Shown: positions 24,627 through 33,956, counted from the first letter of the stretch. The stretch is DNA of 64,000 bases from Bradyrhizobium sp. AS23.2 (GCF_001908185.1 NZ_LGHM01000080.1:99346-163345); one strand, 5' to 3'. Made by a program: numbers and translations. The notes: generated from the letters alone by a model not told the origin.

Positions 24627-25505
24627 GTGACAGCCCAAGCCATTATCCAGAGTCTCGCGAGCGGCCTTCTCATGGGCCTGCTCTACGGACTGATCGCGGT
24701 CGGCCTCGCGCTGATCTTCGGCCTGATGGACGTCGTGAACTTCGCCCATGGCGAGTTCCTGATGATTGCGATGTACGCGTCCTTCTTCCTGTTCGCGTTC
24801 TTCGCCATCGATCCCTTGCTGTCGGCGCCACTGGTCGCCGCGGCACTCTTCGTATTCGGAGCGGTGGTCTATCTATTAGTCGTACGCTTCGCCATGCGGG
24901 CCAAGGCCAATGCCGGCATGGTGCAGATCTTCTCCACCTTCGGCCTCGCCATCGTGATGCGCGGCCTCGCACAGTTCTTCTTCACGCCGGACTATCGCAG
25001 CATTCCACAGTCCTGGCTCGGCGGCAAAACCATCTCGGTCGCCGGCATCTTCCTGCCGGAGCCGCAGCTCATCGGCGCGCTGGTTTCGATCGCGGCCTTT
25101 GCCTGCCTCTATTTCTTCATCCATCGCACCGACTTCGGCCGGGCGCTGGAAGCCACCCGTGAAGATCCCGGTGCCGTCGCGCTCGTCGGCATCGACAAGA
25201 ACCGCGTGTTCGCCCTCGGCTGGGGCCTCGGGGCCGCGCTGGTCGGCCTCGCCGGCGCGATCATGGCGGTGTTCTTCTACATCTATCCCGATGTCGGCGC
25301 GTCCTTCGCCTTGATCGCCTATGTCACGGTGGCGTTGGGTGGCTTTGGCAGCGTGTTTGGCGCCTTCGCCGGCGGCATCATCGTCGGCCTCGTCGAGGCG
25401 GTCACCGCCCTGGTGCTGCCGCCCTCGCTGAAGTCGGTCGGCATCTACGCCGTCTATCTCCTCGTCGTCTTCATCCGGCCGCGCGGCCTGTTCGGGTCGA
25501 TGTGA
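24627..25505 (+). CDS. Branched-chain-type ABC permease, LivH-like (292 aa)
   Basis: A very hydrophobic inner-membrane protein with about eight segments and the LivH landmarks GLIAVGLALIFGLMDVVNFAHG near residue 25 and YVTVALGGFGSVFGAFAGGI toward the end. The start is the GTG at 24627 with GGGGGA six bases before; an in-frame start further up would read through the repeat. It overlaps the next permease gene by one base. With LivM, LivG and LivF it builds the membrane channel for the receptor upstream. Confidence 0.92.
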   Translation: MTAQAIIQSLASGLLMGLLYGLIAVGLALIFGLMDVVNFAHGEFLMIAMYASFFLFAFFAIDPLLSAPLVAAALFVFGAVVYLLVVRFAMRAKANAGMVQIFSTFGLAIVMRGLAQFFFTPDYRSIPQSWLGGKTISVAGIFLPEPQLIGALVSIAAFACLYFFIHRTDFGRALEATREDPGAVALVGIDKNRVFALGWGLGAALVGLAGAIMAVFFYIYPDVGASFALIAYVTVALGGFGSVFGAFAGGIIVGLVEAVTALVLPPSLKSVGIYAVYLLVVFIRPRGLFGSM

Positions 25506-26488
25506 TGGACAAGACTTTTGCAGCGCGGCGCCGCCGCGACCTGATCATCGCCGCGGTGCTGGCTGCACTGGCCGCGCTTGCGCCGCTGTTGATCAAGGAC
25601 GTTTACGTCCAGAACATCCTGATCCTGACCTTGATGTATGCGGCGCTGTCGCAGAGCTGGAACATCCTCTCCGGCTATTGCGGACAGATCTCGCTGGGAC
25701 ACGCGCTCTATTTCGGGATCGGCGCCTACACCACCGAGCTTCTGTTCACGAAGTTCGGCGTGCTGCCCTGGTTCGGCATGCTCGCCGGCGGCGTGATCGC
25801 GGCCGTCATCGCGATGGGGCTGGGCTATCCCTTCTTCCGCCTGCGAGGCCATTACTTCGTGATCGCGACCATCGTCATCGCGGAGATCGGGCTGCTGCTG
25901 TTCCAGAACTGGGAGTGGGCGGGAGCTGCGATGGGAATCACCATTCCGGTGCGCGGCGACAGCTGGCTGAAATTCCAGTTCATGCGCAGCAAGTTGCCAT
26001 ACTTCTATTTCGCGCTGGCGCTGTGCAGCCTTGCCTGGTTCGTCACCTGGTGGCTCGAAGACTCCAAATGGGGTTTTTGGTGGCGCGCGGTGAAGGACAA
26101 TCCGGAAGCAGCTGAAAGCCTCGGCGTCGTCGTGTTCAACTCCAAGATGGGTGCGGCTGCCGTCTCCGCTTTCCTCGTTGCCGTCGGCGGTGCCTTCTAT
26201 GCGCAGTTCCTCGCCTATATCGATCCTGAGAGCGTGATGGGCTTCCAGTTCTCGCTGCTGATGGCGCTGCCGGCCGTTCTCGGCGGCATTGGCACCCTTT
26301 GGGGGCCTGTGCTCGGTGCTGCCATCCTGATCCCGATGACGGAGCTGACGCGCTCCTATATCGGCGGCTCCGGCCGCGGCGTCGATCTCATCGTCTACGG
26401 CGCGCTGATCGTGCTGATCTCGCTAGCCTTGCCGCAGGGACTGGTGAGCCTTTTCTCGCGCACAAAAGCGAAGGGAGCCACGCGATGA
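25505..26488 (+). CDS. Branched-chain-type ABC permease, LivM-like (327 aa)
   Basis: Second permease of the importer; the landmark SGYCGQISLGHALYFGIGAYT lies near residue 57, and AVKDNPEAAESLG is the cytosolic EAA-like coupling loop. The ATG at 25505 shares a base with the LivH stop (TGATG); a GTG one codon earlier is also possible. The end overlaps the LivG start (ATGA). The length is at the lower end for LivM, as usual in Bradyrhizobium-type systems. Confidence 0.92.
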   Translation: MDKTFAARRRRDLIIAAVLAALAALAPLLIKDVYVQNILILTLMYAALSQSWNILSGYCGQISLGHALYFGIGAYTTELLFTKFGVLPWFGMLAGGVIAAVIAMGLGYPFFRLRGHYFVIATIVIAEIGLLLFQNWEWAGAAMGITIPVRGDSWLKFQFMRSKLPYFYFALALCSLAWFVTWWLEDSKWGFWWRAVKDNPEAAESLGVVVFNSKMGAAAVSAFLVAVGGAFYAQFLAYIDPESVMGFQFSLLMALPAVLGGIGTLWGPVLGAAILIPMTELTRSYIGGSGRGVDLIVYGALIVLISLALPQGLVSLFSRTKAKGATR

Positions 26489-27216
26489 CCGCACTCCTTG
26501 AAACCCGCGGTGTCTGGCAGCGGTTCGGCGGCCTCGTCGCCAACAGCGACGTCTCGATTTCGGTAGGCCGCGGCGAGATCGTCGGCCTGATCGGCCCGAA
26601 CGGCGCCGGCAAGTCGACGCTGTTCAATCTCATCGCCGGCGTCCTGCCGCCCACTCAAGGGTCGATCTGGTTCGACGGCGAGGACGTCACCAACATGCCG
26701 GCGGCCGAGCGTTGCCAGCGCGGCGTCGGGCGCACTTTCCAGGTGGTCAAGAGCTTCGAGACCATGACGGTCATCGACAACGTTATCGTTGGTGCTCTGG
26801 TGCGCAACACGGTGATGCGCGAAGCGCGTCGCAAGGCGCATGAAGTGCTGGAGTTCACCGGTCTTGCCGCTCGCGCCGAAGTGCTCGCGAGCGACCTCGT
26901 GCCGGCCGAAAAGCGCCGCCTCGAGGTCGCGCGCGCGCTCGCAACCGAACCGAAACTGCTGCTGCTCGACGAAGTCCTCACCGGCCTCACGCCGACCGAA
27001 GCCCAGACCGGCGTGGCGCTGGTGCGTAAGGTGCGCGATGCCGGCATTACCGTGTTGATGGTCGAGCATGTAATGGAGATTGTGATGCCGCTGGTCGATC
27101 GCGCCATCGTGCTCGACCTCGGCAAGGTGCTGGTCGAGGGCAACCCCACTGAGGTCGTCCGCGATCCCAAGGTGATCAGCGCATATCTGGGAGATCGTCA
27201 TGCTGTCGGTGCATGA
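26485..27216 (+). CDS. Branched-chain-type ABC ATPase, LivG-like (243 aa)
   Basis: ABC ATPase with Walker A GPNGAGKSTLFN, Walker B LLLLDEVLTGL and the H-loop in VLMVEHVMEIV. The signature position reads LVPAEKRRLEVARALA rather than the canonical LSGGQ, an unusual form: the LSYG/LSGG motif is replaced by LVPAE. Start at the ATG overlapping the LivM stop by four bases. One of two nucleotide-binding subunits of the importer. Confidence 0.9.
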   Translation: MTALLETRGVWQRFGGLVANSDVSISVGRGEIVGLIGPNGAGKSTLFNLIAGVLPPTQGSIWFDGEDVTNMPAAERCQRGVGRTFQVVKSFETMTVIDNVIVGALVRNTVMREARRKAHEVLEFTGLAARAEVLASDLVPAEKRRLEVARALATEPKLLLLDEVLTGLTPTEAQTGVALVRKVRDAGITVLMVEHVMEIVMPLVDRAIVLDLGKVLVEGNPTEVVRDPKVISAYLGDRHAVGA

Positions 27217-27904
27217 AGTCACGACCGCCTATCAGGGCCTGGTCGCGATCTCTGCGGTCTCGATCGAAGTCCAGAAGGGCGAGATCGTCTGCGTCGCCGG
27301 CGCCAACGGCGCGGGCAAGTCGACGCTGCTGAAATCCATCGCCGGTGCCGAGCGCCCGCGGTCGGGCACGGTGACGTTCGACGGCAAGCGCCTCGACGGC
27401 ATGGCGCAGCATCACATCACCGCCACCGGCATCGCGTATGTGCCGGAGAACCGCCGCCTGTTCCCGCGCTTGTCGGTGCGCGACAATCTTCGTCTCGGCA
27501 GCTACCTCTACCGCGGCGACGCCGATCGCGAGGGGCCGCTCGATCTGGTCTTCAAGCTGTTTCCGCGCCTGTCCGAACGTTTGGAGCAGCGCGCCGAGAC
27601 GCTTTCCGGCGGCGAGCAGCAGATGCTCGCCATCGGCCGCGCGCTGATGACGCGCCCGCGGCTGCTGATGCTGGACGAGCCCTCGCAGGGCATCATGCCA
27701 AAGCTCGTCGACGAGATTTTTCAAGCTGTGAAGCGCATCCGCGACGCCGGCATGACCGTGCTGATCGTCGAGCAGCGCATGGCCGAGTGCCTCGAAATCG
27801 CCGACCGAGCCTACATCCTGCAAACCGGCCGGGTACTGATGCAGGGCCCCTCCGCGGAGATCAAGGGCAATCCGGACGTGCGCAAGGCGTATCTGGGGCT
27901 GTAG
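27200..27904 (+). CDS. Branched-chain-type ABC ATPase, LivF-like (234 aa)
   Basis: Walker A GANGAGKSTLLK, signature LSGGEQQMLAIGRALM, Walker B LLMLDEPSQGI and the H-loop region LIVEQRMAE. These are the features of a LivF nucleotide-binding subunit with a standard signature motif, complementing the atypical LivG partner. It starts within the end of the LivG gene (17-base overlap). Last gene of the transporter operon; a palindromic repeat follows. Confidence 0.93.
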   Translation: MLSVHEVTTAYQGLVAISAVSIEVQKGEIVCVAGANGAGKSTLLKSIAGAERPRSGTVTFDGKRLDGMAQHHITATGIAYVPENRRLFPRLSVRDNLRLGSYLYRGDADREGPLDLVFKLFPRLSERLEQRAETLSGGEQQMLAIGRALMTRPRLLMLDEPSQGIMPKLVDEIFQAVKRIRDAGMTVLIVEQRMAECLEIADRAYILQTGRVLMQGPSAEIKGNPDVRKAYLGL

Positions 27905-27942
27905 GCGCAGAGCTTTGGGCACGCACGTCCCACACCCCCGGT

Positions 27943-28041
27943 GTCATCGCCCGCGAAGGCGGGCGATCCAGTATTCCGAGACGTCAGTGGGATACGGAGA
28001 AGCCGCGGCGTACTGGATTCCCCGCCTTCGCGGGGAATGAC
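27943..28041. repeat. Palindromic repeat, family D copy 1
   Basis: Arms GTCATCGCCCGCGAAGGCGG and CCGCCTTCGCGGGGAATGAC, with inner GATCCAGTA and TACTGGATT. Lies between the convergent ends of LivF and OtnC. A second copy is at 46047. Confidence 0.75.
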
Positions 28042-28085
28042 AGTGGTGGGAGAGGTGGCGTTATTCCACTCATGACCGCACGAAG

Positions 28086-28751
28086 CTAATGCTCGTGCCC
28101 ATGCTCCGGCAGGGTCAGCCCAAACACCTTCACCAGATCCGCCACCTGCTCCGGCGACAGATACCGCGGATTCATCCCGCGCAGCAGCAGGTACAGCTTC
28201 GCCGTCTCCTCCAGCTCCTCGGTCGCGAACACCGCGGCTTCAAGCGTGTCGCCGGCGACCACCGGGCCGTGATTAGCGAGCAGCACGGATGAATATTTCC
28301 CCGCCAGCCCCTTGATCGCATCGGCCACAGCGGGATCGCCTGGCCGGTAGTACGGCACGAGCGCTGTGGCGCCGCACTTCATCAAATAATAGGCTGTCAT
28401 TGGTGGTAGCGCGGCGCGCGGGTCGATCTCGGGCAGCATCGAGAGTGCGACCGAGTGGGTCGAGTGCAGATGCACGATGGCGCGCGCGCTCCCGCGCGTA
28501 TCGTAAAGCGCGGTGTGCAGTGGAACTTCCTTGGTAGGGGCATCGCCCGCGATCAGCCGGCTTTGCTCATCCAGCCGCGACAGCCGCGCCGGGTCGAGAA
28601 AGCCGAGCGAAGCGTTGGTCGGCGTCACCAGCCACCCGCCGCCATCCAGTCTGACGCTGATATTGCCGGAAGATCCCGGCGTCAGCCCGCGCTCGAACAG
28701 GGACCGACCGAAGCGGCAGATATCCTCGCGCAGCCGCGTCTCGTTGCTCAT
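28086..28751 (-). CDS. otnC: 3-oxo-tetronate 4-phosphate decarboxylase, class II aldolase family (221 aa)
   Basis: A class II aldolase/adducin fold: substrate phosphate loop GLTPGSSGNISVRL near residue 24, metal histidines in VHLHSTHSVALS and the third in LLANHGPVVAG. This match, with LtnD, OtnI and OtnK divergently encoded next door, fits OtnC, which splits 3-oxo-tetronate 4-phosphate to dihydroxyacetone phosphate and CO2. Starts at 28751, 28760 or GTG 28775 are in frame; the first is used because MSNETRLREDI matches relatives. The 114-base divergent gap to ltnD suggests common control. Confidence 0.85.
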   Translation of the reverse strand: MSNETRLREDICRFGRSLFERGLTPGSSGNISVRLDGGGWLVTPTNASLGFLDPARLSRLDEQSRLIAGDAPTKEVPLHTALYDTRGSARAIVHLHSTHSVALSMLPEIDPRAALPPMTAYYLMKCGATALVPYYRPGDPAVADAIKGLAGKYSSVLLANHGPVVAGDTLEAAVFATEELEETAKLYLLLRGMNPRYLSPEQVADLVKVFGLTLPEHGHEH

Positions 28752-28865
28752 GGCCGTCATGCCTGCTTGTCTCACGCTTTGGCAGCGCGGCCAAGCCGTG
28801 TTATTCGGTTGACCAAGCTGCCACCAAGGGCGGCCGTCCGGAAAACGTTCGCAAGGGTCAGTCGC

Positions 28866-29783
28866 ATGTCCGCCTCCACGTCACAGAATCAGCGCATCGC
28901 CGTCATCGGGCTCGGCTCGATGGGATTTGGCATGGCGACGTCGCTGAAGCGCGCCGGCCATGCCGTGACAGGCTGCGACGTTTCGGCCGATGCGGTTGCG
29001 CGCTTCGTGACGGACGGCGGCGCAGGCGCCAGGACGCCGGCCGAGGCGGCCAAGGACGCCGACATCGTCGTCAGTGTCGTCGTCAACGCTGCGCAGACCG
29101 AGACAATCCTGTTCGGCAAGGACGGCGTCGCCGAGACCTTGCCGAAGGACAGCGTGTTCGTGTCCTCTGCCACCATGGATCCGGACGTGGCGCGTCGCCT
29201 CGCAAAACAGTTGGAGGCGACCGGCCGGCACTATCTGGATGCGCCAATCTCGGGCGGCGCGCAGCGCGCGGCGCAGGGCGAATTGACCATTCTCGCTTCC
29301 GGCAGCTCCGCCGCCTTTACAAAGGCACGTCCGGCGCTCGATGCCATGGCCGCAAAGCTCTACGAGCTCGGCGACGACCCAGGGCAGGGCGCGGCTTTCA
29401 AGATGATCAACCAGTTGCTCGCCGGTGTGCACATCGCCGCGGCCAGCGAAGCCATGGCGTTTGCGGCCAAGCAGGGCCTCGACATCCGCAAGGTCTACGA
29501 GGTGATCACGGCCTCCGCCGGCAATTCCTGGATGTTCGAAAACCGCATGCCGCACGTGCTCGATGGCGATTACACGCCGCGAAGCGCGGTCGAGATCTTC
29601 GTCAAGGACCTCGGCATCATCCAGGACATGGCGCGCAGCGCCAGATTTCCGGTGCCGGTCTCGGCCGCGGCGCTCCAGATGTTCCTGATGACGGCCGCAG
29701 CCGGCATGGGGCGCGACGATGATGCCTCGGTGGCGCGGATGTATGCGCAGGTCACCGGCGTGAAGCTTCCCGGCGACAAGTAG
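28866..29783 (+). CDS. ltnD: L-threonate dehydrogenase (305 aa)
   Basis: Beta-hydroxyacid dehydrogenase family: NAD motif IAVIGLGSMGFGMATSLKR, substrate loop DAPISGGAQRAAQGEL, and the catalytic lysine in GAAFKMINQLLAG. It would oxidise L-threonate to 2-oxo-tetronate with NAD. Assignment to LtnD rather than another 3-hydroxyisobutyrate-type enzyme rests on its place in front of otnI and otnK. The ATG at 28866 is chosen because upstream in-frame codons run into the opposite gene's leader. Fourteen bases separate it from the isomerase gene. Confidence 0.85.
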   Translation: MSASTSQNQRIAVIGLGSMGFGMATSLKRAGHAVTGCDVSADAVARFVTDGGAGARTPAEAAKDADIVVSVVVNAAQTETILFGKDGVAETLPKDSVFVSSATMDPDVARRLAKQLEATGRHYLDAPISGGAQRAAQGELTILASGSSAAFTKARPALDAMAAKLYELGDDPGQGAAFKMINQLLAGVHIAAASEAMAFAAKQGLDIRKVYEVITASAGNSWMFENRMPHVLDGDYTPRSAVEIFVKDLGIIQDMARSARFPVPVSAAALQMFLMTAAAGMGRDDDASVARMYAQVTGVKLPGDK

Positions 29784-29797
29784 ACAAGAGGATTCCA

Positions 29798-30580
29798 ATG
29801 CCCCGTTTCGCCGCCAACCTCTCGATGATGTTCACCGAGGTACCGTTCCTCGACCGGTTCGATGCTGCCGCGCAAGCAGGCTTCACCGCGGTCGAGTTTC
29901 TCTTTCCTTACGAGCATCCGGCCGAAGCTATCGGCGAGCGGCTCAAGCGCAATGGCCTGACGCAGGCACTGTTCAACCTGTCGCCGGGCGACTGGAACGC
30001 CGGCGAGAAGGGCTTTGCGGCGCTCCCCTCGCGCTTTGCCGATCTCAAGGCGAGCCTCGAGACGGCGCTGCCATACGCCAAGGCGACCGGCGTCAAGCGC
30101 CTCCACCTGATGGCCGGCATCGCCAACCGCGGCGAGCGTGTCGCGATCGAAGCCTTCTACAAGTCGGTGGCCTGGGCCGCGGAGTTCTTCGCCCCGCACG
30201 GCATAGACGTGGTGCTCGAGCCGATCAATCCGCGCAACGTGCCGGGCTATTTCCTTAACGATTTCGGCTTCGCCCGCGACCTGATCCAGGAGTTGAGGCT
30301 CCCGAACCTGAGGCTCCAGTTCGACATCTATCACTGCCAGATCATCCATGGCGACGTGACGATGCGGCTGCGCGAGATGATGCCGATCATCGGCCACATC
30401 CAGATCGCGAGCATTCCCTCGCGCAATGAGCCCGACGGCGAGGAGCTGAACTATCCATTCCTGTTCGCCGAGCTCGACCGGCTCGGCTATGCCGGCTTCG
30501 TCGGTTGCGAATACAATCCGCGCGGCAAGACCACCGATGGCCTTGCCTGGTTCAAGCCCTATGCGGGAGTGAAGCCGTGA
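29798..30580 (+). CDS. otnI: 2-oxo-tetronate isomerase, hydroxypyruvate isomerase family (260 aa)
   Basis: A TIM barrel of the hydroxypyruvate isomerase branch: FAANLSMMFTEVPFLDRF at the start, VEFLFPYEHPAEAI, the metal-ligand glutamate in VVLEPINPRNVPGYF and QFDIYHCQIIHGD. In the acid-sugar pathway OtnI converts 2-oxo-tetronate to 3-oxo-tetronate. Its stop overlaps the GTG start of the kinase gene, so the two are coupled. Hydroxypyruvate isomerase (Hyi) is the alternative name for the same family; neighbours favour OtnI. Confidence 0.87.
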   Translation: MPRFAANLSMMFTEVPFLDRFDAAAQAGFTAVEFLFPYEHPAEAIGERLKRNGLTQALFNLSPGDWNAGEKGFAALPSRFADLKASLETALPYAKATGVKRLHLMAGIANRGERVAIEAFYKSVAWAAEFFAPHGIDVVLEPINPRNVPGYFLNDFGFARDLIQELRLPNLRLQFDIYHCQIIHGDVTMRLREMMPIIGHIQIASIPSRNEPDGEELNYPFLFAELDRLGYAGFVGCEYNPRGKTTDGLAWFKPYAGVKP

Positions 30581-31854
30581 CACTTGCGTTGGGCTGCATT
30601 GCCGACGACTACACAGGCGCTTCCGATCTCGCCAACACGCTGACGCGCGCGGGCCTGCGTACCGTGCAGACCATCGGCGTGCCCGCTGACGATCTCGCGC
30701 TGCCCGAGGTCGACGCCGTCGTCGTGTCGCTGAAGAGCCGCTCGATCGAGGCCGGTCTTGCCGTATCGCGCTCGCGTGCGGCGGAGAAGTGGCTGCGCGG
30801 CCGCGGCGCAAGCCACGTGCTGTTCAAGATCTGCTCGACCTTCGATTCCACCGATGCCGGCAATATCGGTCCGGTGATGGACGCGCTGCGCGCCGGCTGC
30901 GGCGAGGCCGCCGTTCTGGTGACCCCTGCCTTCCCGGAGACCGGTCGCACCGTCTACCAGGGCAATCTGTTCGTCGGCGCCGTGCCGCTGAACGAGAGCC
31001 CGCTGAAGGACCATCCGCTCAACCCGATGCACGATTCCAACCTCGTCCGCGTGTTGGCGCGTCAGAGCAAGACGCCAATCGGCCTCATCGACCTCGCGAC
31101 CGTGACGCGCGGTGCAGATGCCGTGCGGGCCTACCTTGCTGAATTATCGGGCAAGGGCACTGGCGCCGCGATCATCGACGCCGTGTTCGACCGCGACCTC
31201 GAAACCATCGGCCTCGTCGCAGCCCAGCGGCGGCTGTCGGTCGGTGCCTCCGGCATTGGCCTGGGTCTCGCGCGCGCGCTCGTGTCGACCGGCAAGGTCA
31301 AGTCAGCGGCGGCGAGCATTGAGTCGGGTGCCACCGTTGGCGGAGCGGCGGCGTGCCTTGCCGGAAGCTGCTCGCAGGCGACGTTGCAGCAGATTGCCAG
31401 GGCGGAATCCGTCATGCCGGTGCTCCGTCTCAACCCGGACAGTATTATTACGGGAAAGGGCGAAGCCGAGCGGGCGCTGGCTTGGGCCAGGCCCCGGCTC
31501 GCCGACGGTCCGGTGCTGATTGCATCGAGCGCGACGCCGGATGACGTCGCTGCGTTGCAGGCGCGTCACGGCCGCGACGCGGCCGGTCACGCCATTGAGC
31601 AGGCGATGGCGGACATTGCGGAAAGCCTCGTAAAATCAGGCGCTCGACGCCTGATCGTGGCCGGCGGCGAGACCTCCGGCGCGGTCGTCGACCGCCTCAA
31701 GATTCCTGGCTTCCTGGTCGGTGCGGAGATCGCCGCGGGCGTGCCAGTGCTGCGTGCCGTCGGCGCGGAGGCTGGCGACATGCTGCTCGCATTGAAGTCG
31801 GGCAACTTCGGTGGCCCCGAGTTTTTCGCCGATGCGCTTAGGCTCATGCGCTGA
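30577..31854 (+). CDS. otnK: 3-oxo-tetronate kinase, DUF1537 four-carbon acid sugar kinase (425 aa)
   Basis: The N-terminal substrate domain opens LGCIADDYTGASDLANTL, the DUF1537 hallmark; the C-terminal nucleotide domain carries LIVAGGETSGAVVDRL and a GAEIAAGVPVLR stretch. OtnK phosphorylates 3-oxo-tetronate at position 4, giving the substrate of OtnC. The GTG at 30577 overlaps the isomerase stop. Length is typical (about 420). It completes the LtnD-OtnI-OtnK-OtnC route from L-threonate to dihydroxyacetone phosphate. Confidence 0.92.
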   Translation: MTLALGCIADDYTGASDLANTLTRAGLRTVQTIGVPADDLALPEVDAVVVSLKSRSIEAGLAVSRSRAAEKWLRGRGASHVLFKICSTFDSTDAGNIGPVMDALRAGCGEAAVLVTPAFPETGRTVYQGNLFVGAVPLNESPLKDHPLNPMHDSNLVRVLARQSKTPIGLIDLATVTRGADAVRAYLAELSGKGTGAAIIDAVFDRDLETIGLVAAQRRLSVGASGIGLGLARALVSTGKVKSAAASIESGATVGGAAACLAGSCSQATLQQIARAESVMPVLRLNPDSIITGKGEAERALAWARPRLADGPVLIASSATPDDVAALQARHGRDAAGHAIEQAMADIAESLVKSGARRLIVAGGETSGAVVDRLKIPGFLVGAEIAAGVPVLRAVGAEAGDMLLALKSGNFGGPEFFADALRLMR

Positions 31855-31913
31855 GCGCAGGGCGGTCTTAGTCGCTCATTCACTTCTTTAAGGTTCCGTA
31901 CTCCTACGGAGTC

Positions 31914-31928
31914 GTAGTTAACAACTAC
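31914..31928. promoter_or_regulatory. Palindrome in the chemoreceptor leader
   Basis: GTAGTT and AACTAC flank AAC perfectly, 92 bases before the chemoreceptor start. May be a regulator site or part of the promoter; function unknown. Confidence 0.35.
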
Positions 31929-32019
31929 TCAGTCGCTTTGTTGTTGGATATCGGCGCCGCGCCTTTTGGTTGATCCGCAATTTCAGGACGCGCACCGCGC
32001 CAACGCAAAGAGACCAGTT

Positions 32020-33711
32020 ATGTTCGCCACCATCTCCATCCGCGCCAAGATCATCAGTGTCGTGGCATTCCTGCTGGTCGCGATGACCGGCATGGGCCTG
32101 CTCGCCGTCATGAAGATGCGGACGATCAACGCCAATACCGTCGATATCACCACGAACTGGATGCCCAGCGTTCGCGTGATCGGCGAGATTCGAGCCAGCG
32201 TCATCACCTACCGCAACGTGGTTCGCCAGCACATGCTGGCTGAAACGCTCGATGACAAGCTCGCGAACGAGAAGACGGCCGTCACGGTGCTCGATGGGCT
32301 CGCGAAGGCGCGCAGGAACTACGAGCCCATGATCACGTCACCGGCGGAACGGGCGCTCTACACTCAGTGGTCGAGCCTTTGGGACGACTACAAGAAGGGT
32401 ACCGAAGAGGTTTTTGCGCTGTCGCGCCGCGATGCCGGCAAAATTCCGCACGACGCTCAGGAGCTGAACAGCCAGAAGGTCAACAAGATCGGCCTGCAGG
32501 CGGATGAGGTCTTGGGCAAGGATATCGAGCTCAACACCAAGGGCGGCGATCAGGCCGCCGCAGATGCGGCTGACACCTTCTATTATGCGTTCATGCTCGT
32601 TGCGATCATCCTCGGCGTCGCCGTCATCGCCGGCATCGGCGTCAGCTTCTATCTCGTCCAGGACGTCTCCGCCGGCATCAACTCGATCATCCAACCGATG
32701 CAGGCGCTGGGCCAGGGCGATCTGACCGCCGAGGTCCCGCATCGCGGCGAGAAGACCGAGATCGGCGCCATGGCCGATGTGCTCCAGATCTTCAAGGAGG
32801 CCCTGATTGCCAAGAAGGCTGCCGACGAGGCCGCCGCGGCCGATGCCGAGGCCAAGATCGAGCGCGGCCGCCGCGTCGACAACATCACCCGCGAATTCGA
32901 ATCGATGATCGGCGAAATTGTCCAGACCGTGTCGTCGGCCTCAACCCAGCTCGAAGCCGCCGCCTCGACGCTGACTTCGACTGCCGACCGCTCCCAGAGG
33001 CTGGCGACCACGGTTGCCGCTGCCTCGGAGGAAGCCTCGACCAACGTGCAGTCGGTGGCTTCGGCGACCGAGGAGATGGCTTCGTCGGTGGGCGAGATCA
33101 GCCGCCAGGTGCAGGAATCTGCGCGGATGGCGGGCGATGCCGTCGGCCAGGCCCGTGCCACCACCGAGCGCGTCAGCGAACTGTCCAAGGCGGCCTCCCG
33201 CATCGGCGACGTTGTCGAACTCATCAACACCATTGCCGGCCAGACCAACCTCCTGGCACTGAATGCGACCATCGAGGCGGCCCGCGCCGGTGAAGCCGGC
33301 CGCGGCTTCGCGGTCGTCGCCTCCGAGGTGAAGGCGCTTGCCGAGCAGACCGCGAAGGCGACCGGCGAAATCGGCCAGCAGATCACCGGCATTCAGGCGG
33401 CGACCAACGACTCGGTCGGCGCCATCAAGGAGATCTCCTCGACCATCGAGCGTCTGTCGGAAATCTCCTCGGCGATTGCGGCTGCGGTGGAGGAGCAGGG
33501 CGCGGCGACCCAGGAGATCGCCCGCAACGTGCAGCAGGCGGCGCAGGGCACCCAGCAGGTCTCCTCCAACATCACCGACGTGCAGCGCGGCGCAACCGAG
33601 ACCGGTACGGCGTCCTCGCAGGTGCTGTCGGCGGCGCAGATGCTGTCGAACGACTCCAACCGGCTGAAGACCGAGGTGAGCAATTTCCTGACCAACGTCC
33701 GCGCGGCGTAA
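32020..33711 (+). CDS. Methyl-accepting chemotaxis protein (563 aa)
   Basis: First membrane segment near residues 10-32, a periplasmic four-helix-bundle sensor (about 33-190), a second membrane segment near 190-212, then a HAMP domain, and a long cytoplasmic signalling coiled coil. The hairpin tip is unmistakable: INTIAGQTNLLALNATIEAA followed by RAGEAGRGFAVVASEVKALA. It would pass ligand information to CheA/CheW. The ATG at 32020 is used; the upstream TTG frame is improbable. It has its own promoter region and a strong terminator, so it is monocistronic. Its ligand is unknown, but the threonate and Liv genes upstream suggest an organic-acid attractant. Confidence 0.95.
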   Translation: MFATISIRAKIISVVAFLLVAMTGMGLLAVMKMRTINANTVDITTNWMPSVRVIGEIRASVITYRNVVRQHMLAETLDDKLANEKTAVTVLDGLAKARRNYEPMITSPAERALYTQWSSLWDDYKKGTEEVFALSRRDAGKIPHDAQELNSQKVNKIGLQADEVLGKDIELNTKGGDQAAADAADTFYYAFMLVAIILGVAVIAGIGVSFYLVQDVSAGINSIIQPMQALGQGDLTAEVPHRGEKTEIGAMADVLQIFKEALIAKKAADEAAAADAEAKIERGRRVDNITREFESMIGEIVQTVSSASTQLEAAASTLTSTADRSQRLATTVAAASEEASTNVQSVASATEEMASSVGEISRQVQESARMAGDAVGQARATTERVSELSKAASRIGDVVELINTIAGQTNLLALNATIEAARAGEAGRGFAVVASEVKALAEQTAKATGEIGQQITGIQAATNDSVGAIKEISSTIERLSEISSAIAAAVEEQGAATQEIARNVQQAAQGTQQVSSNITDVQRGATETGTASSQVLSAAQMLSNDSNRLKTEVSNFLTNVRAA

Positions 33712-33735
33712 GTCGGGAAGAAGCGGCAAATTTTC

Positions 33736-33764
33736 AAAGCGGCGCCTTCGGGCGCCGCTTTTTT
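33736..33764 (+). terminator. Strong rho-independent terminator of the chemoreceptor gene
   Basis: AAAGCGGCGCC and GGCGCCGCTTT pair over 11 bases with a TTCG tetraloop, followed by a T-run. It begins 25 bases after the stop. This is the clearest intrinsic terminator in the window. Confidence 0.92.
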
Positions 33765-33956
33765 ACGCGGCAGAAAGCGGCTTCTGTAATCTTCCTGGCA
33801 GAGCTGCATATCTGGAATGCGATTTTGCCATGCGATAGCAGGGAAGTGACCGCGCGTGACGCGCTGTCGTTAGCCATTTCAGCGGTGTTCAGGTAAATCA
33901 GCCGAGGAACCCGTGGGGGCGTGTTCCCTGTCCCCTGATTTGGAATCGCCTGACGA

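Noticed and set aside
28776..28865. TGGCAGC/GCTGCCA arms in the otnC-ltnD gap as an operator
   Set aside because: The arms are 28 bases apart, short and GC-rich; chance occurrence is likely.
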